A stretch of DNA of 64,000 bases from Diphasiastrum complanatum (taxonomy: Eukaryota > Streptophyta > Lycopodiopsida > Lycopodiales > Lycopodiaceae): contig CM055095.1 in NCBI GenBank assembly GCA_029204225.1, forward strand, positions 14,472,049-14,536,048, given 5' to 3'. Position numbers and translations under genes: made by a program. Under the pieces are notes generated by a model that was not told the DNA's origin, searched no databases, and worked only from the letters and a program-made list of their open reading frames with translations. Of the stretch, positions 1 through 64,000 are shown piece after piece. Within the stretch, counting starts at the first letter, position 1, and each line of letters opens with the position of its first letter.

Positions 1-1767
1 CAAAAAATATTCTCTTTCTCTACTATCGTGCATGCCTACAAACTCGCCTAGCATAATCTTTGATAATCTGTATCGATCTGAGCTGTAGTGAAAACTACTT
101 GAGCCGTAGTAATCGTTTCTTGAAGATTTACTGTATGCTAGTTATGAAACTAACAATGAGACATGACCTTGGGGTTAGTAGATCCTTCAAGCCTTTATTT
201 AGTTGAACCACAGTTGCTATTGGTGGATTGGCACATTTCATATAGTCTCCTTGCATGGAAAGTGGTCTAGTTGGCAAGTGGTGGGCAAAAAGTTGTGTTT
301 ACTTTTATTACTATATTTAGTAAATTGTGACCATCGTAAGTAAAATAGTCAGTATTGCTAAAGTGTGGCAATGGCATAACTTACTTTAGTGTTATTTTAC
401 TTTTCGTATGGTGTATGAGGTCATATCTTATTAGACTCTATGAATTGCCCAGAGACTTAATAAGTGATCGTGATGGAAATTCACTGGTCATTTTTGGTCA
501 ATGGTGTTTAAAAATTGGAGACTTCACTTACTTTCAGTTCTTATGAACATTTAGAGTCTAATGGATAGACAAAAAGAAACATTTAGACTACGGAGGCTAT
601 GCTTCATGCATATGTTTCTTATAAGTAGCCTACCTTCACTTAACTTGCTTATAACATTAATAAGCGTTTGGTCACAAGTTTCAATATGTATATGCTTGTG
701 TATGGGTTTTGGCCTAGCCACAGGAAAGAGGTTGTGGAACTGGCCTATATAAGGACATGTATCCTTCCCCTTCCATTCATCTTATTGACTGCTAAAGTAT
801 TGTTGATACCTATCGATATTGTGGGGTCCTTATTCTACTTACGATTAGGCTTACTCCTTGTGAGTGGTTGTGTAGTATGGGGAGCCATGACTAGGAACCT
901 AACATATATTATTGGTCTCCCTATCGCTCTGGGTGAGTGTATCGACGGTGTCTATGCTCAGTTGGTTGGGTGGATTGACCTATGCTTAGCATGTTTTGGT
1001 TGTTTTTATCTAGTTCAGATCGTGGAGCCGTTATAGTTACCTTCCAATAAAACACGATACATAGAAGAATTCAACAACCCCCTGACTAGTTGATTTGCAT
1101 GCCCATTTTGCAAGTTTGAGCAGTAAGTGTTGGACTAGGTTGGGCAAGCTGTACGCGACTCTTGTGGCTATCACAAAACTTCTAGTTGCTCCTCCCATGC
1201 TCTTTGGGGTTGTGGTTTTTCTGGATTAAAAAAAGGATGCGTGGAGGAAATGAGGGACAATGAGATCTATTGGATGACAACTGCTGAATGTACACGCACT
1301 AAAAGGCCTCATAAAAGAACTTTTGTACGTTGATAATTTAAAGTGACGAGAAAGTAGGAAAATTTTACGTTGTATTTCTCATGTTGTCATAAAAGAACTT
1401 TTGTACGTAGATTATTTGAAGTGATGAGAAAGTAGGAAAATTTTACAGCGTATTTCTCATGCTGAGTTTATGAAAACTTTTTAAGGACTGAATGTCTAGA
1501 TGTGTGTAGCTAAAACAACCTTCCCACTGAGAGGCAGCCTTAGATTAAGGAAAGCTGAATATATCAAGTTTTGAAGTAACACAGCCGAATGTTGTCATAT
1601 GAATAACAAAGTTCAATGCTTTCTTACAGCTGTATTGATGCTTGATGATAACAAATAGATAGGCCTGGTTTTGATGTATATTAAATATGTGTTTCGTGTG
1701 CCTCTGCAATAGAAGTTAGAACCAACGTCATAATTTACAAAGATTCGTTTCATTTTCCATCATGTAG
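1..1767. other. No gene recognised (intron or upstream sequence)
   Basis: AT-rich DNA with short open frames that match nothing I know; the longest open frame is at 668-1036. It must contain or precede an intron ending at 1767. I see no exon that would supply the preceding part of the host protein. Confidence 0.5.
1309..1464. repeat. 78-bp direct tandem duplication
   Basis: Two adjacent copies (about 1309-1386 and 1387-1464) both begin cataaaagaacttttgtacg and both contain gagaaagtaggaaaatttta, with a few substitutions. It lies a few hundred bp upstream of the first visible exon. Confidence 0.85.
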
Positions 1768-55082
<53,315 letters not shown>

Positions 55083-56851
55083 AGGTGGAAGAACTTCGAT
55101 GAATGGAAAAAAAGCTACGTTTGAGCTTTCCTGTAACTTCAAAGAAATTTCAACTACTTGTAGGAGAGGGCTCCACCTTAGGGGAATTCTTTTTGTGACT
55201 AGAAATAAAAGAAGTGGCATGTCTTCTAGGAACTATTTGCAGATGATGCATTTTCTGGTTCCTAACTGTAACAACCCATCACAATTATAACAAAATACCA
55301 TTACTTTCTATTCGCAAGAAATAGACAAATAACAGAAGTAATCATGATGCTTCATTTTGACCACCCAACCGTAGATTAATGCAAGTTTTACACTCAGTGA
55401 TGAACACATGCAAGCCAATAAAGGCTCATCCATTCGAGCTACATCTGCAGTTATCAAGCTGAGGATGCCAAATTTCAATATTAATCAGGTTACTACACCA
55501 TCTCGAAGTAGTTCCACCATCCATGCCATTGTTGCACTATAGAAACGTAGCTGCTGCCAAGCATACTGCAAGAATCACAGACTCATCTCATGCCGATTCC
55601 CCAACACAGTAATTTATGAACTGAGGACCTATTTACCTTGGAATCTCAACTTGCATCCAATGAAACTGCATGCATACGCTTATGTACAGTCGTGTACCGA
55701 TGGTTGGAATAAGATAAATGGTACAGTTGTCTCTATTGATGCAGTTGATATAGTCAAGTACATTAAGAATTAGTCCTTCAATTACTTACACCTTCACTCA
55801 AATGATGAAATGATGAGCTGGCCAACCACATGCAATGCGCATGTCAAGTAGAGTCTTATATGGCAGACTATTCCATGATATATGGGAAAATACCCATGAT
55901 ACAACACCTACCCCGCACATGCGTTTCTCCCTAAGTACGGGGTAATAGATAAGGAATATTCTCAACAAGATTTTTCTGACTCCTTGGGATCGGCTACATA
56001 AAAGCATCACACTTCTAAAGTTTCGTTTCACAACCATAGGGTAGCCTTGGCTTCAACACTGTCGAGATCCGTAGAGAACTGTTGTATAGTTACAAACTAC
56101 AGTAGATAGTCCGAATCATATATTCTTTCAATTGACTAACATAAAAACAAGAGAAAGACCCATGCCACTAGGCGACAATTACACGCATTATCGATCTCTT
56201 TAACAATTTTACAAGGACCATAAAGAACAATGTGTAGTAGCTTCAACTTTTTTCATTCTGATATAGATTCTAGAAAACTCTTCAAAACCAAGAAAAATCA
56301 CTGTTGAAAAGTCCCACGAATTTTCCTAGAACAATTACAAAAACTTATATTTCTACTGGGGCCATAGTTTTCCATTGAATCCTGGACCTTCGTAAATGAC
56401 TTGCCTTCAGCAACAAGCAATGCATGTAAAGTATCAAATCATGGGCCCCTTGAAGGTTTTCTAACTTCACAGAGCACTTTACATACAAATTGCTCTTAAG
56501 AAGTCTTTGGTCAATCATACCTAGGCCTAGTCACGAGTGTATAAAATATCCACCAACTACATAACTTTACCGCCTATAGAAAAGAAATAGCTCATTCCGT
56601 AACCTATCTTGGTTACATAAGCTCATTGAAGTTTCCTCTATGATTTGATTGACCTCTACTGAAGTTGATGACATGTTTCTCACTACCAAAGAACATTTAG
56701 TACAATTTTTTCAAAGGATTATTACATCCACCAAATACTATAGCCAAACAGACCAACTTATAATCTTTTAGCTAACTTAATGAAATACTTTTGAGTTTGA
56801 TTGATTTGGTAACGTCAATTCTCATGTGCTTTTGAAGTTGTTCATAGTCCA
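55083..56851. other. Downstream of host gene, nothing recognised
   Basis: Probable 3' untranslated and intergenic DNA. No poly(A) signal could be chosen with confidence, and the open frames match nothing known to me. Confidence 0.45.
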
Positions 56852-57329
56852 TGTTGGAATGTAAATGGAATTGATTACATTACCATAGGTTACTTTGACC
56901 ATGGTCATTTATTATATTAGGCCTACTAAACTTAGAGTTAGCTAAGTTAGTATGAAATTAACTTGGTAGGGACTCATGGGTCCACTGGGCCTAATTGTGA
57001 CATTAAGTATCGCAACTTGACATATTGGAGGTACCTTATTCTTTCTATGTAACTTATAGAAAGTTGGATAGTCAATAGTCAAGTAGTTGGATAGCCAATA
57101 GTCAAGTAGTTGGATAGCCAATAGTCATGAAGTTAGATAGTCATCTTGGACTATATATATGTGTGCATCCCATTTGTATGTGACACTTTTGTAAGCAATA
57201 TTGACTATTCTCCTTGGCTGTCCACGAGTTTCTACAAGAGGGTTTCTAGCCATCTCTCTCTTTCTTTTGAGAATGCTTTGTGTGATTGAATAGCTAAGAT
57301 CCTGGATCCTTAGGCTTCTATTTCCTACA
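56852..57329 (+). repeat. Solo or 5' LTR
   Basis: Starts TGTTGGAA and ends TTTCCTACA (imperfect inverted termini). It is flanked by gtcca and atcca, a 4-of-5 match for a target duplication. It contains three 24-bp tandem units (agttggatagccaatagtca) at about 57062-57145. No primer site follows. Confidence 0.7.
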
Positions 57330-59829
57330 ATCCATTATCGTGCCTTGATTAGATACGTGGTCTCCTGAGAACTTTTCAATTGAAATTATGGAATTTCTTT
57401 TTGAAAGGGGGGAAGAAAAGATAGGAATAAGTCTTTCGAGGAATCAGCCAGTTGCATTTATTTTGGGAAAAAATCTTGTATGTGGGCAATGGTAAAACTA
57501 TCCAGTTTGAAATAGAGGAACTCTTTAAGTGATTATTCTGAGTAATCTGAAACTAGAGGAGTTTTGGGGTTAGAGCTGTGAGATAGATATTCATGAATAT
57601 GGTAAGTAGTGGTAAAGATTAAATTAAGGTTCACTGATTTTTACCAGGTACCATTTTGTTATGGATTCGATCTGTGCAGTAAAGCTTTAATCTTAACTCT
57701 ATGTCCAAAGATGTTTGTATAAGTTAGCCTAATCTTGGTTTGTACGCTAAGATCTGTTGTAGGCTGATTGGTAGAAGAAATTCTGTTAATAAGAGTTAGA
57801 TGGTTGGAAAACTTGTGATGTGGAACTATTCACTTCAAAGATTTCCTAGATATGTTATTTACTCATGAGAAATAGAGTTCTTTGGTAGCTGAGTTGCAAG
57901 GTTCTCAGTAAGTTATGTGAGTAACATATGCAGATTGTGGATATCTGTCAGTTTATAGCCTATGTGTATGTATAAGAACATAGTTGGATAAGTTGCTTAT
58001 GTACATCTTAATCTTGTGGATCTACTATGTGTTTCCTATGTACTGAGTTTATATCCTATACTTAAACTAGTTAGAGTGCATAGACATATGAACAAGTAAT
58101 GTGAGGAACAGTTACTTGCAGGTTAATGTCTCTTTCTGTTGAAAGGATAATTCATTAACTTATTTATGGTTTAGAAGATCTAAATATGGTGTTATACATG
58201 TATAATTGAGATCTGCACCTAGACATTTAAGATTTCTGAATCATTTACAATTGACTTGAGTAATTGGATTACTCCTTATTAGAAGTTAATTGGATAAATA
58301 AGCAGTGTGAAGAGAATTCATCGGAATTGTTTATTTGGATCTATATTTCTTATAAGACACATGATTAGTGATTCATTTAGGAGAACTGTGCATAGAATAT
58401 AGAAGATTCTTGATATAGAATATTTCTTGAAGGAGAGATATCGTAAGTTATTGACTATATCCCAGTAAGCTCATATATACATTGGATGACAGAGTCTAAC
58501 TAATGTTAAGGATAACCACTGAATTCAGTTGGAATTCAGCAGAACTTTGGAATCTCTAGATGTGGTTCTAGTCGATTGTGTAAAGTTTATATTTGTTAAA
58601 GACAAGTGTTATACTGGTTTTTAATCACTAGGTTGATTGTAGAATTTGGAACTCATAATCTGGTTAAGAATCGGGTTGAAAGAATATTTTTGGAATCCAG
58701 TAATTTTCCTTGTGGAAAAGATTCCAAAGTGTTTTTTATATTTCTTGGGTGGCATGTTGTGCATATACTCCAGTATCTCTAATTGATTAAGTATGGTTCT
58801 AGAATCCGATAAATTATGATTGACGAATCATAAGATTCTAAATGTTTATGATTGACGGATCATAAATTGATACTTAAAGGTCATTAGATGATTATATGGA
58901 AATATGATGATTCTTAAAATGGTGAGTAATTCTTGATCAATTGGTGGAGTTAAAATTTAGATCTGTTGTTTGAACTCTAAATTTGTATACAAACTTGAGA
59001 TTGTTTGGATCTCACAGGCATTTTCATTAAGTAATTGTCTACTTATGAGGAATTTGCTTGCCTTTGCAGATTATAGTCAAGGAATGCTTGTGTACTGTTT
59101 TTCAGCCTAAATTCTCCGGTTAACTAGGAGTAGTTAAGTTTATCAAGATTGAATGGTTGCTATTTTCTGGCATGTGATGCTAGGGATAGAGTACTTAACT
59201 CAAGAGAGTATCTGGGGTACTCAGGACTGAGTTAAAGTCATTTTTATCTTGATGAATTTCCTAGAGATTTGGTTGGATGAGTTTTGTACCTTAGTTTTTG
59301 AAAAAATTCTACGTGTATTTGTACCAAGAAGCATTTATGACAGGTCTACAAGTAATTGTGGATAGTCTTGGACTACAACTGTTTTGAGTCTTTAACTTTT
59401 GAACAATGATTTCCAATGTAAATCGAAAACTCACCTAGTGATTCATGTAAATTTGAGGTTACATGAAGGTGATGTTATTAGATTGGAGAGAATCAAACCC
59501 AATAGGGAAATTTATCTCTTAGTGTACTTCTAAAGGTCGATATAGTGCTTCAGTACAAAGATATAATTTTAGTATTATTCCATCTCTAAGTACTAATTTG
59601 ATATTGAAGTCAGACTAAAGATCGATTTTCAAGATAAAAGTGAAAGTTAAATGATTGATTTGTTAGCTTTTAAACTTAATCTTCAGGTTTGGTCGACTGT
59701 TATCTAGTGTATCATGTAAATTTGCTTTATATGATGACAGTTTGATGTATTGAAGATTTTGACCCATTTGGAAGATTTATCGCTCAATGTACCTTTGGAC
59801 CCTGAATGAGTACTCTGGTCCATAGCTCA
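57330..59829. repeat. Degenerate retroelement sequence, non-coding
   Basis: AT-rich and free of long frames. 58330-58990 is the inverted partner of 4430-5060. I cannot assign the rest. Confidence 0.5.
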
Positions 59830-60090
59830 ATTTAGGTTGCATGGGAGTCCTAGGGGGAATATTCTCTCTCTCTTGGGGAGGATATATCCATTGGAAACTC
59901 GCCCATCCTCCTATTGTGAATTCAGATCCTTGAGCCAGTTTCTCCTCCCCTCTCTTGTGTTCTTCACTATGGCTTGGGGGCTAGGTCCAGGAGGGATCTA
60001 GGTTTGGATGGGTGGTTTTGCTCCACAGGTGTCGTTTTGGTTGTTTTGCAACAGGATCTAGTTAGATCTTCATAAGGTGATCGTTACAGT
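59830..60090 (+). repeat. LTR fragment related to the gypsy LTRs at 7872-12675
   Basis: atggcttgggggctaggtcc then gggatctaggtttggatggg aligns with atagcttgggggctagatcc and agatctaggtttggttggg of the gypsy LTR. Confidence 0.65.
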
Positions 60091-60130
60091 ACGTATGTAT
60101 GTATGTATATATGTATGTATGCATGTATAT
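60091..60130. repeat. (GTAT)n microsatellite
   Basis: Ten or so gtat/gcat units. Confidence 0.9.
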
Positions 60131-60589
60131 CCCTAGGAGTTGCAATTGATGGCTTGCTTGAAATTTGCAAGGTGCTGTCACACTATGGATGACCTAGAGA
60201 GTTTTTTTGAGCAAACGAAGACGTTTTCAATAATTAACTATCAAATAGAGACTAATGTTAGGGTTCAGGAAACCTAAATTCCGAGCCATATTCAAAAATC
60301 TTATATGGAAGTACAATATCATATAACTATAACAGTCCTTCAGAACAAAGTTCTACACTGGAAGGAATTATATGAGTTGGAGTGGTTGTTTCGGGTTCAA
60401 CCTACATTGTACAAATGGCAGCCAGACCTAATGGGCTGTCCCCCTTCAAGATATGAGTTGGGGCCACATCCAATGAATTCTTTTCATCAAAATCCACATC
60501 ACGACTAATGTCCAGTTAATAGATCTCAATTTGATATAAATTAAAATGATTATCGAATTAAGAAATGCTGCAAAAATCCAGAGTATTAG

Positions 60590-60806
60590 TAGGTTCTAGA
60601 ACTTAGGGTTTGGAAGAGTCTAGGCCCTTGGAAGGCCTATTTATATGTACTCATTATTCATTGGTAATTCATTCCCTTTCAAGCATTGCTACTACTTTCT
60701 CTCTCCTTGAGGGCGCCTAACCCTCTCCCTCTTCTTCTTCTTCTTCTTGTTCTTGTATATGGAGATTGAATGTTAGAAGGATCTTGGCACTTTGATTTCC
60801 TACAGT
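60590..60806 (+). repeat. Truncated LTR, plus orientation
   Basis: Reverse complement of the terminal half of the LTRs at 61139 and 63204 (gaagagtctaggcccttgga through ggcactttgatttcctaca). It ends at 60806 and is followed by GTGCC. Confidence 0.8.
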
Positions 60807-61138
60807 GCCTCTATTGGCCTTACATGCATTGATTAATGAGTGTACAACTTGCATGCATCTATAATTGGGTGGGAAAAGCATCATGATTACTTGTTTTATT
60901 TGTATTTACTACTTGCAAATAATTGATGGTATAATACAATAATTCATGATAGCTTGTTATAGGGTATTAGCGCTTGGGTTTGCAATTGCCTTGGCATTTG
61001 CTTCAATTTTGCTTGTTGTGTTGTTCTGGCTGAGTCTTACTATGGATAAATATGTGGTGCTTGTTTCAAAGACAAGATCCACTCTGTCAATTGAATAATG
61101 GAATTCATTGAGAGTAACAAAATCAATGACTTTGAAGA

Positions 61139-61580
61139 TGTAGGGAATCAAAGTGCCAAGATCCTTCTAACATTCAATCTCCATATACAAGAAGAAGAAA
61201 AAGAGGAAGAAGAAGAAGAGGGAGAGGGTTAGGCGCCCTCAAGGAGAGAGAAAGTAGTAGCTTGAAAGGGAATGAATTACAAATGAACAAAGAGTACATA
61301 TAAATAGGCCTTCCAAGGGCCTAGACTCTTCCAAACTCTAAGTTTTAGAACCTTCCAAGACCCACTACTAATTATAGGGCACCCCCAAAAGTCAAGGTAG
61401 GGTCCCTTAACATAATTAGACTTTACTTGAATTACTGCTGGACCAAAATTGGGTCCAACTCAACTAAAACTGACTTAACATGGCCTAAATAATAAACCTA
61501 ACCCATGGTTAGACAAGTCTCGACCTTTTGGGTCAAAGTAACCTATGAGAAACTATCATTATCATTTATTACTTCTAACA
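61139..61580 (-). repeat. 3' LTR of the non-autonomous element
   Basis: 442 bp, bounded by TGTAGGG and TTCTAACA, with a (GAA)n-rich stretch at 61190-61222. Confidence 0.85.
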
Positions 61581-61768
61581 CCCTACTTAAATGATAATGT
61601 AAAAAACATAACATGACATGAAGTATGAAAAATTGCAACAAAAATGCAAAGTGTTGCATGCTGCCCAAAACTCCATGTAGCCGAAAAAGAAAAGATGTTA
61701 GCTTGCTGTCCAAGCTTAATGCCGCCAAAAAAAAACCTCAGCTTGAAGTAGTCGAAGTAGCCGAAATC

Positions 61769-62512
61769 TCAGCCCCAATCATGCCCGATGTAGAAGAGAT
61801 GTAGAATACGAAGTGCGGTAGCATCAAGTCGAAAAGTGAAGACAAGCATGCTCCATCCAAAGTAGGTAACCAAAAAACCAGCCACAAGCCGAAATATGGA
61901 TTTGCAATCCATCAATGGGTCCCACATGATTCCATAAGTCTTCTTACCACAAGAAACATAAAGAAGAGTATGATACTCTTTTACCATCACATCCTCCCGA
62001 ATCTTACTATCAATGATCAGCTCACCAACACTAGGTAAGACAACACCGTCATCATAAGAAGTAAGCATCAAAACATGAAAATCAGCATAAGGTACTGATT
62101 TTGGTGAGGCATGTGTGTTTCCTCCAAGGTAAAAAGATGCTGTGCTATCCCGCAAAGACTCAGACAACCAACAAGAGGCTGTAGCAGGCTGTCCAACAGC
62201 CACAAAATCACCAACACTTTGCTGTCCAGAGTGTTCCAAATGTGGACCTTGCTGTCCAAAAACCTTCCGCAGGCCGTTCCCGATGCATAATAGGATGCTC
62301 ACGATGTAACATAGGCTGAAAATGATCAATAAACTATGGCTATATCTGGTGTCCACCATCTTCAAGAAAAAAACCAATAGCTTGCCACTTTGAACACCCA
62401 AATAATCTAGCAACATGCCACTTTGAACCAATGTACTAATTGACATGATTTTTTCCCCTCCTCCATTAGTACAAAATGGCTTCAAAGAATGCTTGATTTC
62501 AACCTTTTCCAA
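61769..62512 (-). CDS. Unrecognised 247-codon ORF in the non-autonomous LTR element
   Basis: An ATG-initiated open frame running most of the interior. The translation shows one hydrophobic stretch (LLIIFSLCYIVSILLCIGNG) and another near the C-terminus (FRLVAGFLVTYFGWSML). The Gln/Gly/Ser part between shows no retroviral motif. Gag and pol signatures are absent. It may be chance (a 744-bp frame is long for AT-rich DNA but possible), a captured host fragment, or a decayed element protein. I do not assign a function. Confidence 0.3.
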   Translation of the reverse strand: MEKVEIKHSLKPFCTNGGGEKIMSISTLVQSGMLLDYLGVQSGKLLVFFLKMVDTRYSHSLLIIFSLCYIVSILLCIGNGLRKVFGQQGPHLEHSGQQSVGDFVAVGQPATASCWLSESLRDSTASFYLGGNTHASPKSVPYADFHVLMLTSYDDGVVLPSVGELIIDSKIREDVMVKEYHTLLYVSCGKKTYGIMWDPLMDCKSIFRLVAGFLVTYFGWSMLVFTFRLDATALRILHLFYIGHDWG

Positions 62513-63203
62513 AACATTATCAAATCTGAAAAATCAGCACCGGAATGTGTCGAAACCACACATTAGATAAATGTAGGAACTCACCCTCCTACAAGCCTTG
62601 TGTGCTGAAAATTTCAGCCTGAAATTGCATTACAAACTCAAAAAACCAACAAGCAAAGAATTAGGTTAGCCTCCAACAAAGCTTTTTTCGGAACCCTTCT
62701 TTCTTGCCAAAAAGTGTGAACAATACACACACGGATAGGGCTGTTGCAAACACCCTACAAATGGTAATATGCCGTCCAATTTTCAGCCTCGGAATGTGAT
62801 CGGATAATCACAAAAAATTAGCGCCTTCTTCCACACTTGGAAACAAGCAAAAAGAAGCGGATCTACACTTTGTAAAATCAGCAAGGGTGCTGATTTTTCA
62901 GCCAAATCAGAAGATAAAAATGCTTGTAAATGGGTGATCTCCTGCAAAGGAGCAAATCTGAAAAATAGGGCAGCAGCGGACCAACGGAAGTAGGATAAAC
63001 CTACACAGATGTGGGCGACCTAATCATATTATCTCCTTTGATGTGTGACGCCCTCCTCCAAAACGGAAAAGAGTCAAAATTGAACGAACCTTCACTCCAA
63101 AAAATCAGCAAAGGTGCTGAATTTTTGTGATCCCTAAGTGTAGACGATCTCTTTTGGTAGGGCGCCCTAAATCAAGCATAGAAGATCCATGGCTCTGATA
63201 CCA

Positions 63204-63634
63204 TGTAGGAAATCAAAGTGCCAAGATCCTTCTAACATTCAATCTCCATATACAAGAAGAAAAAGAAGAAGAAGAAGAAGAGGGAGAGGGTTAGGCGCCC
63301 TCAAGGAGAGAGAAAGTAGTAGCAATGCTTGAAAGGTAATGAATTACAAATGAATAATGAGTACATATAAATAGGCCTTCCAAGGGCCTAGACTCTTCCA
63401 AACCCTAAGTTATAGAACTTACTAATTATAGGGCACCCCCAAAAGTCAAGATAGGGCCCCTTAACATAATTAGACTTTACTTGGACTCACGAGTTATTAC
63501 TAGACCAAAATTGGGTCCAATTTAGCTAAAACTAACTTAACATGGTCTAAATAATAAACCTAACCCATGGTTACACAAGTCTCGACCGTTTGTAACCTAT
63601 GGGAAACTAACCTTATCATTTATTATTTCTAATA
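63204..63634 (-). repeat. 5' LTR of the non-autonomous element
   Basis: 431 bp. On minus it is followed by the tRNA-iMet primer site. The terminal CA-equivalent is mutated (TTCTAATA). Confidence 0.85.
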
Positions 63635-63839
63635 GGCACATGCAGAGCCCTACGCAGACATGCATGAATGCATGCATGCAACATCCATGAGCTACTTCAT
63701 ATAGTGATGAAGGTGAGGACACAAGCATGCAATGCTAATCAAGTCACTATATGAGTAAGAATTATTTCCTTCCTCCATCCATCCCTAAAAGCATGTGAAC
63801 AATATGTCCATTCGGTTAATCCGTTGTCCCTTTGCTTGC

Positions 63840-63945
63840 ACTTATCTTAGGCATAAGATTCTTGCATTTGTGGCATGAGAATCCTAGTGTCGGTCATACA
63901 AGAGTGGACAAGGCCTATGAGTCGTTTGTCCCAACACATAGGAGC
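63840..63945 (+). pseudogene. Gypsy integrase zinc-domain fragment
   Basis: LWHENPSVGHTRVDKAYESF fits the H.NP..GH.GVDKTYE pattern of the gypsy integrase N-terminal domain. Only about 30 residues are visible before the window edge region. Confidence 0.5.
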
Positions 63946-64000
63946 ATAGATGCACCTATTGTAACTGGCAGCCATAGTAATCAGGCTGGTTTGGAGCTTA

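Larger units (their letters stand above)
61139..63634 (-). mobile_element. Non-autonomous LTR retrotransposon (2.5 kb)
   Basis: LTRs 61139-61580 and 63204-63634 (TGTAGG(G/A)AATC to TTCTAA(C/T)A) are similar with small indels. On minus, a primer site TGGTATCAGAGC is at 63203-63192 and a polypurine tract AAGTAGGG adjoins the left LTR. The 1.6-kb interior has no gag or pol motif, only one 247-codon open frame. Adjacent flanks (gaaga, ggcac) do not match. Confidence 0.85.

Noticed and set aside
668-1036. 122-codon hydrophobic open frame
   Set aside because: No family resemblance, no splice or start context and ordinary AT-rich composition; probably chance.
55798-56037. 79-codon minus-strand frame downstream of the host gene
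   Set aside because: No recognisable motif and no supporting splice or start signals.

Overview
This window looks like nuclear DNA of a large-genome land plant, most likely a fern or gymnosperm (inferred from gene and repeat style; species not determined). It is AT-rich. Nearly all recognisable coding sequence is transposable element (Ty3/gypsy with tRNA-iMet-type primer sites, Ty1/copia, several LINEs of one family, a hAT transposon) or one strongly split host gene on the plus strand.

Host gene: ten phase-compatible exons between 1768 and 55082, plus one doubtful 33-bp exon, read as one thioredoxin-fold protein of the kind I associate with plant DnaJ/thioredoxin (DNAJC10/16-like) proteins. 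Three introns are giant (15.4, 12.6 and 18.5 kb) and hold almost all the mobile DNA. The N-terminus, including any J domain, would lie to the left of the window.

Layout. 1-6.3 kb: first exons, a 78-bp duplication, a broken copia element. 6.4-21.8 kb (intron): an LTR with primer site; a gypsy element split by an apparent inversion (gag and protease N-terminus on minus, RT/RNase H/integrase on plus) with three head-to-tail LTR+primer-site units between; a young chromovirus deletion derivative with near-identical LTRs; an ORF1-only LINE-like element ending in (CT)n(CA)n. 22.1-34.7 kb (intron): 112-bp tandem repeats, a perfect hairpin, a 5'-truncated LINE with a (CT)n tail, and a complete-looking 7-exon hAT transposase that is much more GC-rich than its surroundings. 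36-54.5 kb (intron): two LINEs in tandem on minus, chromovirus fragments, LTRs, and a hAT-type MITE with a perfect 8-bp target duplication. 55.1-64 kb: downstream of the host gene, with solo LTRs, a degenerate repeat, and a non-autonomous LTR element carrying one unrecognised 247-codon ORF.

The genes do not form a pathway. The window is a host gene whose introns have been enlarged by nested insertions. The least decayed mobile units are the hAT transposase (no stop in the 907-residue spliced frame) and the gypsy derivative at 14937-18872 (2 LTR mismatches in 418 bp).
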